DNA of 21,639 nucleotides from Anaerolineales bacterium (GTDB lineage: Bacteria; Chloroflexota; Anaerolineae; Anaerolineales; Villigracilaceae): the NCBI GenBank assembly GCA_025966435.1, contig JAICRQ010000007.1, positions 1 through 21,639 on the forward strand. The letters run 5' to 3'. Position 1 is the first letter of the stretch, and the number at the start of each line of letters is the position of its first letter. A program made the position numbers and the translations under genes. This document shows, piece by piece, positions 15,995 through 21,639 of this stretch. Under the pieces are notes generated by a model that was given only the letters and a program-made list of their open reading frames with translations, did no database searches and was not told the DNA's origin.

Positions 15995-16795
15995 ATGCCC
16001 GAAGGATTTTCCATTGGTCCGCTTTTCGTACGTTTTTACGGCATCATCCTCATGCTGGGCGCGGTGGCGGGCGCCTGGCTGGCGACACGTGAAGCCAAAC
16101 GCCGCGGTTATGAACCGGAGATCGTTTGGGACCTCCTCACCTATTTATTGATCGGCGGAATCATTGGGGCGCGCCTGTGGCATATTCTTACACCGCCGCC
16201 TTCTTCCGGGATTACAGCAGCGTGGTATCTAACTCATCCTCTGGATGCTCTCGCTGTATGGAAGGGTGGGCTGGGAATTCCGGGCGCGGTGATCGGGGGA
16301 ATGATTGTCTTATATTTTTACACACGCAGGCACAATCTCAATTTTGCACAGTGGGCAGATATCTGTGCGCCGAGCATCGCCTTGGGGCAGGCAATTGGGC
16401 GCTGGGGAAATTTCTTCAATCAGGAACTTTATGGCGCGCCGACGAACCTTCCGTGGAAATTATATATCGATCCGGAGCACCGGTTGGCGGATTACCAAAG
16501 CGTGGAATACTACCATCCCTTATTCTTTTACGAGTCGCTCTGGAATTTGGGGAACATGTTCCTGCTTTTGTGGCTTTCCCGCCGGTTTGGGGATCGGCTG
16601 AAGAATGGCGATCTTTTCCTGATCTATCTGATCGTGTACCCCGTAGGACGTTTCCTGCTTGACTTTTTGAGACTAGACGCCTCGATGGTTGGTGGAATTA
16701 ATATTAATCAAACATTCATGGCAGTAGTGGCTGTCCTTGCTGTGGCGGCATTGTTATGGCGGCATCGCCGGGATACCCGGCTCGCTCCCGCATAG
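15995..16795 (+). CDS. lgt: Prolipoprotein diacylglyceryl transferase
   Basis: Moves diacylglycerol from phosphatidylglycerol to the lipobox cysteine of prolipoproteins, the step before LspA (gene at 676). 266 residues with about seven membrane helices. The signature GRWGNFFNQELYG is at 135-147 (R136, N139 and E144 correspond to the E. coli R143/N146/E151 cluster). VRFYGI (12-17) carries the N-terminal conserved tyrosine, and FYESLWNLGNM and YPVGRFLLDFLRLD are the late motifs. The E. coli HGG segment (His103) is replaced: KGGLGIPGAVIGG. I believe this variant occurs in other phyla, so I do not read it as inactivation. It directly follows the CDP-alcohol transferase, a phospholipid-synthesis gene, which fits its lipid substrate. 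Confidence 0.95.
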   Translation: MPEGFSIGPLFVRFYGIILMLGAVAGAWLATREAKRRGYEPEIVWDLLTYLLIGGIIGARLWHILTPPPSSGITAAWYLTHPLDALAVWKGGLGIPGAVIGGMIVLYFYTRRHNLNFAQWADICAPSIALGQAIGRWGNFFNQELYGAPTNLPWKLYIDPEHRLADYQSVEYYHPLFFYESLWNLGNMFLLLWLSRRFGDRLKNGDLFLIYLIVYPVGRFLLDFLRLDASMVGGININQTFMAVVAVLAVAALLWRHRRDTRLAPA

Positions 16796-16800
16796 GATTA

Positions 16801-16820
16801 AAGACAGGGACTAGTGTCTT
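16801..16820. repeat. Short inverted repeat upstream of the ABC transporter promoter
   Basis: AAGACA, eight bases, TGTCTT: perfect 6-bp arms, directly after the lgt stop and two bases before the TTGACC -35. It is too AT-rich and lacks the T-tract of a good terminator. An operator for the transporter promoter is possible; chance is not excluded. Confidence 0.3.
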
Positions 16821-16821
16821 A

Positions 16822-16849
16822 TTGACCGAAGAACTGTCTATGCTATGCT
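16822..16849 (+). promoter_or_regulatory. Promoter for the ABC transporter operon
   Basis: TTGACC (16822-16827), a 16-base spacer, then TATGCT (16844-16849) preceded by TGC, which also makes it an extended -10. Transcription should begin near 16856, some 30 bases before the ATPase ATG. This is the only place in the right half with both boxes recognisable. Confidence 0.6.
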
Positions 16850-16860
16850 ATTCTGCGCGC

Positions 16861-16890
16861 ATGACTGCGTTGCAGACAGGTGACAAATGA
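16861..16890 (+). CDS. Possible 9-codon leader peptide overlapping the ABC ATPase start
   Basis: ATG followed by eight sense codons and TGA encodes MTALQTGDK. The stop overlaps the next start as ATGA. Its ATG lies four to five bases after the predicted transcript start, so it would be read as a near-leaderless frame and could couple or attenuate translation of the ATPase. It may equally be chance: AGGTGA at 16878-16883 can serve the ATPase alone. There is no biased codon run of an attenuator. Confidence 0.25.
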   Translation: MTALQTGDK

Positions 16891-17825
16891 TCGAAACGAA
16901 CGATTTAAGTAAACAATTCAATGGTGACTTCTGGGCAGTGGACGGGGTGAATCTATGCGTTGAGCCCGGAAAGATTTTGGCTCTTCTGGGGCAGAATGGG
17001 GCGGGTAAGACGACGACAGTTCGTATGTTAAACGCTTTATTGAAGCCCACTCGCGGCTGGGCTCGCGTGGCGGGCTATGATGTGACCAAAAAACCGCAGG
17101 CGATCCGTGCCAATGTGGGGGTGCTCACCGAACAACATGGTCTCTATATGCGGATGACCGGTGAGGAATATCTCGAGTTCTTTGGAAAGGTCTACGGGCT
17201 GGATCCGCAGGCAAGAAAAAGGCGCAGCGATTACTTGCTGCAGTATTTCGGAATTGCGGAAGCAGCACAGCGTCGCTGCGGTGAATATTCAAAGGGGATG
17301 AAGCAGAAGCTTGCCCTGGCGCGCGCGCTGATTCATGACCCGTCTGTATTACTGCTTGATGAACCAACATCTGCTATGGATCCGGAGTCTTCGCGGCTTG
17401 TGCGCGATGAGATCGCCCGTCTGCAATCATCTCAACGGACCATCATTATTTGTACCCATAACCTGGCAGAGGCGGAGGCACTAGCAGACTCGATCGCGAT
17501 CATCTACCGCGGCAAAATATTGCTAAACGGCACGCTGGACGAACTAAAACGGATTGTTTTAGGTCCGGTGGAATATGAGGCGAAATTCGCGCATGACTTC
17601 GACACGGGGGAGTTGAACCTGCCCCAGGGGGTTACGCTCGCGTCTCGGAGCGCCGATAGCATCCGGTTCCAGGTGGAAGCGCCGCAGGCAGTCAACCCAC
17701 TGCTCGTGAAGGCTCTGGCCTCTCGCAATGCTCCACTGGTGTCGTTCCAGGAGGTCCCAAGAAGACTCGAGCAGGTTTATCTCAAGACCATGGCAGAAGC
17801 GCAAGGGGTGAGCTATGCAGCGTAA
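16887..17825 (+). CDS. ABC transporter ATP-binding protein (ABC-2 type)
   Basis: ATPase subunit that powers the membrane protein encoded next to it. 312 residues: GQNGAGKT (35-42, Walker A), Q83 in LTEQHGLY (Q-loop), YSKGMKQKLALARAL (signature from 134), VLLLDEPTSAMD with D158 and E159 (Walker B and catalytic Glu), and H191 in ICTHNLAEAE (switch histidine). All catalytic positions are present. The YSKGM signature and a C-terminal ~90-residue extension are typical of NatA/DrrA-type exporters. The start ATG has AGGTGA just upstream at short spacing. Its 3' end overlaps the permease start by 11 bases. Substrate is unknown; export of a lipid, peptide or ion is typical of the family. Confidence 0.93.
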   Translation: MIETNDLSKQFNGDFWAVDGVNLCVEPGKILALLGQNGAGKTTTVRMLNALLKPTRGWARVAGYDVTKKPQAIRANVGVLTEQHGLYMRMTGEEYLEFFGKVYGLDPQARKRRSDYLLQYFGIAEAAQRRCGEYSKGMKQKLALARALIHDPSVLLLDEPTSAMDPESSRLVRDEIARLQSSQRTIIICTHNLAEAEALADSIAIIYRGKILLNGTLDELKRIVLGPVEYEAKFAHDFDTGELNLPQGVTLASRSADSIRFQVEAPQAVNPLLVKALASRNAPLVSFQEVPRRLEQVYLKTMAEAQGVSYAA

Positions 17826-19251
17826 TCTTTCATCTATCTGGATGGTGGCACAGCGCGAGTTCACAGATCAATTTCGCGATTGGCGCATTGTTGTGCCGAT
17901 GTTCCTACTGGTTACGTTATTCCCATTTATTGCGGATGATACAACCCGCCAGGCTGTAAGCTTTATGAACAGGTTTGGGGGCGACCTGATTCTGGATAAC
18001 CTCATTCCGTTCGTTGTGCTAGTGATTGGCTTTTTTCCCCTGTCGTTTACTCTGGTGGTTGCGCTCGAGTCTTTTGTCGGGGAAAAGGAGCGCGGCACAA
18101 TCGAGCCGCTCTTGAGTTCACCGATCGAAGACAGGCATATGTACCTGGGGAAGCTGCTGGTTGGAATCACCACGCCGCTGGTTTTCAGCTTTGCTTCGAT
18201 TGGGATTTACTTAATTCTGGTGTCTCGCCGTGAGGTGACATTCCCCAGTGCTTATATGCTCACGCTGATCTTCTTACTGACCTTTGCTCATGCCGTGTTG
18301 ATGGTGAGTGCGGCGATTGTGATTTCTGTGCAGGCTACGACGATCCGCGCTGCGAATTTACTTGCTTCTTTTGTCGTGGTGCCCGTCGCGTTTCTCTTAC
18401 AGGGTGAGACAATACTGATCTTCTGGGGGAATGAAGATGTGCTCTGGTTTGCAATTATCGGTGTTACATTACTGGCAAGCCTGCTGGTCCGTCTGGGTCT
18501 TTCGCATTTTCGCCGTGAGTATTTACTGGGTCGCGAGATTGATACCATCAATCTCAAATGGATCGGGCGAACCTTCAGCAGTCGCTTTAGGGGACGGGCG
18601 TTATCGATCTGGGATTGGTACCGCACGGAACTTCCTATCTCACTGAGAGAGTTACGCAAGCCTCTGTTGATCGTGGTGGGGCTGGGGCTTATTGCAGGGC
18701 TGGTAAGTTATTTCTGGGTCGTTACGAATGTCCCCACCTATCTTGAGCTTTCGCCTGAACGAGTCAGTGAATTTCGGACGTTTATTGCAGATAATTTGAA
18801 CAACATAGATTCACTCGGTGAACGGCTCCCCGCACCGATTCTATTCCTTCATAACACGCGCACAACGGTTATATTCCTTTTGCTTGGGTTGATTTCTTTT
18901 GGCACCTTAGGGCTGACTCTCTTCATCGGCAACATTGCGTTGGTGGGAGGAGTGATGGGGGCAGCGTACCTGGTGGGATATTCCCCACTGCTGGCATTTG
19001 GTGCAGGGATCCTGCCTCATGGGATATTTGAATTGACGGCAATCTTCATTGCGACAGCTGCCGTGCTCAAAGTAGGTGCCCAACTGGTCACTCCACAACC
19101 CGATAAAGGCTTAGGAGAAATCCTATTGATTGCACTCGCCGATTGGCTCCGAGTATTCGTTGGCATCGTCGTTCCGTTTCTGGCAATCGCAGCTGTGATT
19201 GAGATTTATCTGACCCCCGTCTTGATTAAGCTTGCCTTCCCGTATTTGTAG
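17815..19251 (+). CDS. ABC-2 permease fused to a SpoIIM-type membrane domain
   Basis: 478 residues. The N-terminal half (about 1-240) is an ABC-2/NatB-like permease: a first segment MVAQREFTDQFRDWR then about six hydrophobic helices with the VGEKERGTIEPLLSSPI motif between helices 2 and 3. The C-terminal half (about 275-478) matches the SpoIIM (DUF95) pattern: FLHNTRTTVIFLLLGLIS, several helices, ILPHGIFELTAIFIATAA (LPHGxxEL at 400-407) and a final helix with IEIYLTP. SpoIIM is part of the B. subtilis DMP peptidoglycan-remodelling complex; other bacteria have SpoIIM proteins of unknown role. There is one frame without stops, so this is a true fusion. The gene overlaps the ATPase by 11 bases, with AAGGGGTG upstream of its ATG. 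Confidence 0.85.
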   Translation: MQRNLSSIWMVAQREFTDQFRDWRIVVPMFLLVTLFPFIADDTTRQAVSFMNRFGGDLILDNLIPFVVLVIGFFPLSFTLVVALESFVGEKERGTIEPLLSSPIEDRHMYLGKLLVGITTPLVFSFASIGIYLILVSRREVTFPSAYMLTLIFLLTFAHAVLMVSAAIVISVQATTIRAANLLASFVVVPVAFLLQGETILIFWGNEDVLWFAIIGVTLLASLLVRLGLSHFRREYLLGREIDTINLKWIGRTFSSRFRGRALSIWDWYRTELPISLRELRKPLLIVVGLGLIAGLVSYFWVVTNVPTYLELSPERVSEFRTFIADNLNNIDSLGERLPAPILFLHNTRTTVIFLLLGLISFGTLGLTLFIGNIALVGGVMGAAYLVGYSPLLAFGAGILPHGIFELTAIFIATAAVLKVGAQLVTPQPDKGLGEILLIALADWLRVFVGIVVPFLAIAAVIEIYLTPVLIKLAFPYL

Positions 19252-19264
19252 CTATGAGGCTCCA

Positions 19265-20020
19265 ATGCCAAAAGTCATTATTCTCGGTTCTTCAAATGCC
19301 GTGCCATCAATCAATCATGAAAATACACATCTTGTCATTGTGGGCGAAGAGCGCACCATCCTTGTGGATTGTGTGAGCAATCCGATTGTCCGGCTGGAAC
19401 AGGCGGGCATCGACTTCAATAGCTTAACAGATATTGTCATTACACACTTCCATCCTGATCATGTTTCCGGAATGCCGCTTCTACTTATGGATATGTGGCT
19501 GCTCGGACGTACGAGGCCTCTGAACATCTATGGCTTGCATTACACTATGGATCGCCTCGAAGATCTAATGGGGTTTTATGGATGGGGAGAGTGGCCTGAT
19601 TTCTTTTCTGTTGGCTTTTATCGTCTGCCGGAAGCGGAAATGGCATATGTGTTGGATTGTGAGGAGTTCAAGGTCCATTCTTCGCCGGTCCATCACATGA
19701 TCCCGACCATCGGTTTGCGGGTGGAATGTAAAAATCCTGGCAAGATCCTGGCGTATTCGGGCGACACCGAGCCTTGCGAGCAAACGGTCCGGTTGGCTGA
19801 AGGAGCGGATATCCTGATTCACGAAGCAGCCGGCGCCTTCTACGGGCACTCTTCCGCCGAGCAGGCAGGTGAGATTGCCACAAAAGCAGAGGTAGGCAAG
19901 CTCTATCTGATTCATTACCCAACCGGGCGGTTCGCAAACGGAAATCTGTTGGAAGAAGCGGCGAAGAGCTATAAGGGTGAAGTGATCATCGCCCGAGACT
20001 TTATGACCATTGAATTATAA
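19265..20020 (+). CDS. Metallo-beta-lactamase-fold hydrolase, RNase Z-like
   Basis: 251 residues of the binuclear-zinc MBL fold. Ligand candidates: HFHPDH (H61, H63, D65, H66), H144 in PVHHM, D167 in YSGDTEP and H217 in LIHYPT. The order and the late HSSAEQAGEIA resemble the RNase Z/arylsulfatase-like branch, but it is shorter than RNase Z and I see no flexible tRNA-binding arm. Therefore I name only the fold. An upstream ATG (19232) would place 11 extra residues inside the permease gene; ATG at 19265 has GAGG five bases before it and begins with the MPKVIILGSSNAVPS strand, so it is preferred. It follows the permease by 13 bases and ends at a strong terminator. Substrate is unknown; a phosphodiester or ester is plausible. 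Confidence 0.88.
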   Translation: MPKVIILGSSNAVPSINHENTHLVIVGEERTILVDCVSNPIVRLEQAGIDFNSLTDIVITHFHPDHVSGMPLLLMDMWLLGRTRPLNIYGLHYTMDRLEDLMGFYGWGEWPDFFSVGFYRLPEAEMAYVLDCEEFKVHSSPVHHMIPTIGLRVECKNPGKILAYSGDTEPCEQTVRLAEGADILIHEAAGAFYGHSSAEQAGEIATKAEVGKLYLIHYPTGRFANGNLLEEAAKSYKGEVIIARDFMTIEL

Positions 20021-20051
20021 AACGCCCGTCACTTCGAGTGACGGGCGTTTT
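20019..20051. terminator. Strong bidirectional terminator between convergent genes
   Basis: AAAACGCCCGTCACT, loop TCG, AGTGACGGGCGTTTT: a perfect 15-bp stem with a GC-rich core, A-tract on one side and T-tract on the other, so it works on both strands. It starts inside the stop codon of the MBL gene and ends ten bases before the stop of the HNH gene on the other strand. Confidence 0.92.
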
Positions 20052-20060
20052 GTATAGACA

Positions 20061-20564
20061 CTACCAGCCGTTGATATACGGCTCCCATTCCTGACAATCA
20101 TTCAAATGTCTGCCAAAGATATAGAGGGCGCTCGCCGGGGGTTCCTTCGGGACGCGCAGGAGCCTCATATGGACTTCTTCCACCTTGCGCCCACCCTTGC
20201 GATGGTTGCAGTGCGGGCAGGCAGCCACAACGTTGGTCCAAATGTGTTGACCGCCCAAGTGTCGTGGGGTTACATGATCCACCGTAAGGTTGCCCTCCCG
20301 CTTTCCACAGTACTGGCAAGTATAATTGTCGCGGCGAAACACCTCACGGCGAGTCAATTTGACATGTGGACGCGGACGATGAACCTGGTTCTCCAGCCGG
20401 ATCACTGAAGGACGTGGCAGCAATTGTTTCACCGTTCGAATGTGTCCGCGTCCGTTCACGACCATATCGGCTTTGCCCGCCAGAATCAAGCCCACAGCCC
20501 GTCGCGTGGTGCATACATTGATCGGTTCGAAATTTGCGTTGAGCACTAGCACCGGCTCATGCAT
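20061..20564 (-). CDS. HNH endonuclease-family protein
   Basis: 167 residues. The N-terminal part (VLVLNANFEPINVCTTRRAVGLILAGKADMV) is the conserved lead of a stand-alone bacterial HNH group. The nuclease domain (about 68-130) has CxxC (C83, C86), DH (D96, H97), N111 and CxxC-N-H (C116, C119, N120, H121), so zinc-finger and catalytic residues are in place: NLTVDHVTPRHLGGQ, WTNVVAACPHCNHRKGG. It probably nicks or cuts DNA with a divalent metal; the physiological role of this group is unknown. GGAGG precedes the ATG at a four-base spacing. It stands alone between two + strand units; no intron, intein or restriction partner is visible around it, which argues against a homing or restriction enzyme. 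Confidence 0.9.
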   Translation of the reverse strand: MHEPVLVLNANFEPINVCTTRRAVGLILAGKADMVVNGRGHIRTVKQLLPRPSVIRLENQVHRPRPHVKLTRREVFRRDNYTCQYCGKREGNLTVDHVTPRHLGGQHIWTNVVAACPHCNHRKGGRKVEEVHMRLLRVPKEPPASALYIFGRHLNDCQEWEPYINGW

Positions 20565-20585
20565 TCTGCCTCCACAACAGGCACG

Positions 20586-20591
20586 ATTATA
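20586..20591 (-). promoter_or_regulatory. Candidate -10 for the HNH gene
   Basis: TATAAT, read on the - strand, lies 21 bases before the ATG at 20564. The weak -35 TTTACG sits 18 bases upstream of it. The predicted transcript start near 20579 leaves room for the GGAGG ribosome site. The rest of the 133-base divergent gap (20565-20697) shows no clear promoter toward the epimerase gene. Confidence 0.45.
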
Positions 20592-20697
20592 CTGCTGATT
20601 TTTTAGATTCGTAAAATCGCCCCAGAGTCATGTAATGAAATTGTCACCTGCTGGAATGAGGTAAGTTTCAGTCCATCGGGTTTTTGCAGGAGCACAA

Positions 20698-21615
20698 ATG
20701 AAGGTCTTGATTGCAGGTGGATCGGGTTTTCTGGGTACATCGCTGAAGGGTTCTCTTGCAAAAGATGGACATGAGGTCTTTATCCTCACACGCCGCGTGT
20801 CCAAGGAACGGAATAAAATTCAATGGAATGGCAGGACAGCAGAGGGATGGGGGCACCTTGTGAACGATATGGATGCCGTTGTCAACCTGACGGGCTATGG
20901 ACTGGAACATTGGCCGTGGACCAAACGTCAGAAACAGAAATTTGTGGACTCGCGGGTCCTTCCGGGACGCGCGCTGGCCTCTGCGATTCAACACGCGGAA
21001 CGCCGCCCGCGCGTCTTCCTGCAGACATCCGGCGTCAATTTCTATGGCTTGCACGGCGAGGAACTCGCGGACGAATCGACTCCTCCAGGAAAGGATTTCC
21101 TAGCGCAGCTTACCGTCGGCGCGGAAGATGCGACGAAACCTGTCGAGGAATTCGGACTGCGCCGTGTCATCGTTCGGAATGCGGTCGTCCTGGCTCGAAA
21201 CGGTGGATTGTTCCCATTGTTTACACTTGCACCGCGCCTCTTCTTTGGAGGGAAATTTGGCGAGGGCAGACAAGCTATGCCCTGGATTCACATCACCGAT
21301 CATATAAATGCGATGCGGTTTTTGCTCGAAAACGAAAATGCTCACGGACCCTATAACTTGATTTCGCCGCAGCCCACATCGAATGCGGAGTTCATGCGAG
21401 CTGTCACCAGGGCATTACGCCGGCCCTACTGGTTTCACATTCCCAAATTCCTGCTGCGATTCGTCTTGGGTGAAATGAGTGTTCTCTTAACCGAAGGACG
21501 TTATTCGCAGCCAAAACGTTTGATAGAATTGGGCTTCCGGTTTCAATTCGGAACCTTGGATGAGGCGATGGAAAATCTACTCATCCGAACCATATCTGCT
21601 ACGTCTGGCATGTAG
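20698..21615 (+). CDS. NAD(P)-dependent epimerase/reductase-like protein, TIGR01777 family
   Basis: 305 residues of the extended short-chain dehydrogenase fold. The nucleotide-binding glycine motif GGSGFLG is at residues 7-13 at the end of beta1 (MKVLIAGGSGFLG). The family-specific stretch reads MDAVVNLTGYGLEHWPWTKRQKQKFVDSR, followed by TSGVNFYG with Y117 and the late PWIHITDHINAMRFLLEN and GPYNLISPQP. Homologues are often labelled cell-division inhibitor SulA, which is not supported: no SulA/LexA-type features exist here. The substrate is unknown. AGGAG at 20688-20692, five bases before the ATG, supports the start. The C-terminus (LLIRTISATSGM) is complete and only 24 bases of the window remain, which hold nothing recognisable. 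Confidence 0.9.
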   Translation: MKVLIAGGSGFLGTSLKGSLAKDGHEVFILTRRVSKERNKIQWNGRTAEGWGHLVNDMDAVVNLTGYGLEHWPWTKRQKQKFVDSRVLPGRALASAIQHAERRPRVFLQTSGVNFYGLHGEELADESTPPGKDFLAQLTVGAEDATKPVEEFGLRRVIVRNAVVLARNGGLFPLFTLAPRLFFGGKFGEGRQAMPWIHITDHINAMRFLLENENAHGPYNLISPQPTSNAEFMRAVTRALRRPYWFHIPKFLLRFVLGEMSVLLTEGRYSQPKRLIELGFRFQFGTLDEAMENLLIRTISATSGM

Positions 21616-21639
21616 CCCGACTCAATTCACATATGTATA

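Noticed and set aside
16801..16820. Terminator for lgt
   Set aside because: The stem has only six base pairs, mostly A/T at the base, an eight-base loop and no T-tract; it is listed as a repeat instead.
19232..19264. Longer N-terminus for the MBL protein starting inside the permease gene
   Set aside because: The extra 11 residues lie in the coding end of the permease, have no family similarity, and the ATG at 19265 has a proper GAGG ribosome site.
20061..20564. HNH gene as a homing endonuclease or restriction enzyme
   Set aside because: No intron or intein boundaries, no methyltransferase and no interrupted host gene are visible on either side.
20698..21615. Cell-division inhibitor SulA
   Set aside because: The label is a historical mis-annotation of TIGR01777 proteins. 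The sequence shows an intact nucleotide-binding SDR fold and no SulA features.
1..21639. CRISPR array, tRNA or rRNA genes, IS elements, prophage
   Set aside because: Intergenic regions are all under 200 bases and were read individually; no direct-repeat series, cloverleaf, rRNA-like stretch, transposase or integrase was found.

Overview
The window (about 21.6 kb, no gene-free stretch over 300 bases) reads as the chromosome of a free-living bacterium, most likely a Chloroflexota member of the Anaerolineae type. This assignment is an inference from gene style: multi-GAF membrane signalling proteins, an extracellular Ig-like anchor protein, a phosphatidylinositol-phosphate-synthase-like CDP-alcohol transferase, a three-S1-domain protein next to FtsK, and mixed ATG/GTG starts. 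No rRNA, tRNA, CRISPR, insertion sequence or prophage was seen. Almost all sequence is coding, and genes are packed in operons with 4-base or shorter overlaps.

Left block (3-3742, + strand): the 3' part of alanine racemase, then lspA (signal peptidase II), rluD (23S rRNA pseudouridine synthase), a histidine-phosphatase-family protein with lysines in place of two usual arginines, and a low-specificity L-threonine aldolase. It ends at a hairpin terminator shared with the convergent block on the right.

Signalling block (3774-7876, - strand): two coupled genes, a membrane triple-GAF HD-GYP protein (predicted c-di-GMP phosphodiesterase) followed by a membrane GAF-GGDEF protein (predicted diguanylate cyclase), overlapping by four bases. 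They make and break the same second messenger. A 177-185 bp divergent region with an extended -10 promoter and a perfect 9-bp-arm inverted repeat separates them from the next block.

Middle block (8062-15276, + strand): six tightly spaced genes: purine nucleoside phosphorylase, a two-helix membrane protein with an extracellular Ig-like domain, a GNAT acetyltransferase, a multi-pass membrane sensor with a GAF-like region and a C-terminal helix-turn-helix but no kinase, a three-S1-domain RNA-binding protein, and an FtsK/SpoIIIE DNA translocase. A CDP-alcohol phosphatidyltransferase and lgt (prolipoprotein diacylglyceryl transferase) follow at 15337-16795. With lspA on the left, the window holds two of the core lipoprotein-maturation enzymes.

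Right block (16887-20020, + strand): an ABC transporter ATPase, a permease whose C-terminal half is a SpoIIM-type domain, and a metallo-beta-lactamase-fold hydrolase. A promoter and a possible 9-codon leader peptide precede it, and a strong bidirectional terminator ends it. Convergent to it is an HNH endonuclease gene (-), and divergent from that is a TIGR01777-type NAD(P)-dependent epimerase. The most unusual items are the ABC-2/SpoIIM fusion and the kinase-less membrane sensor with a DNA-binding-like tail.
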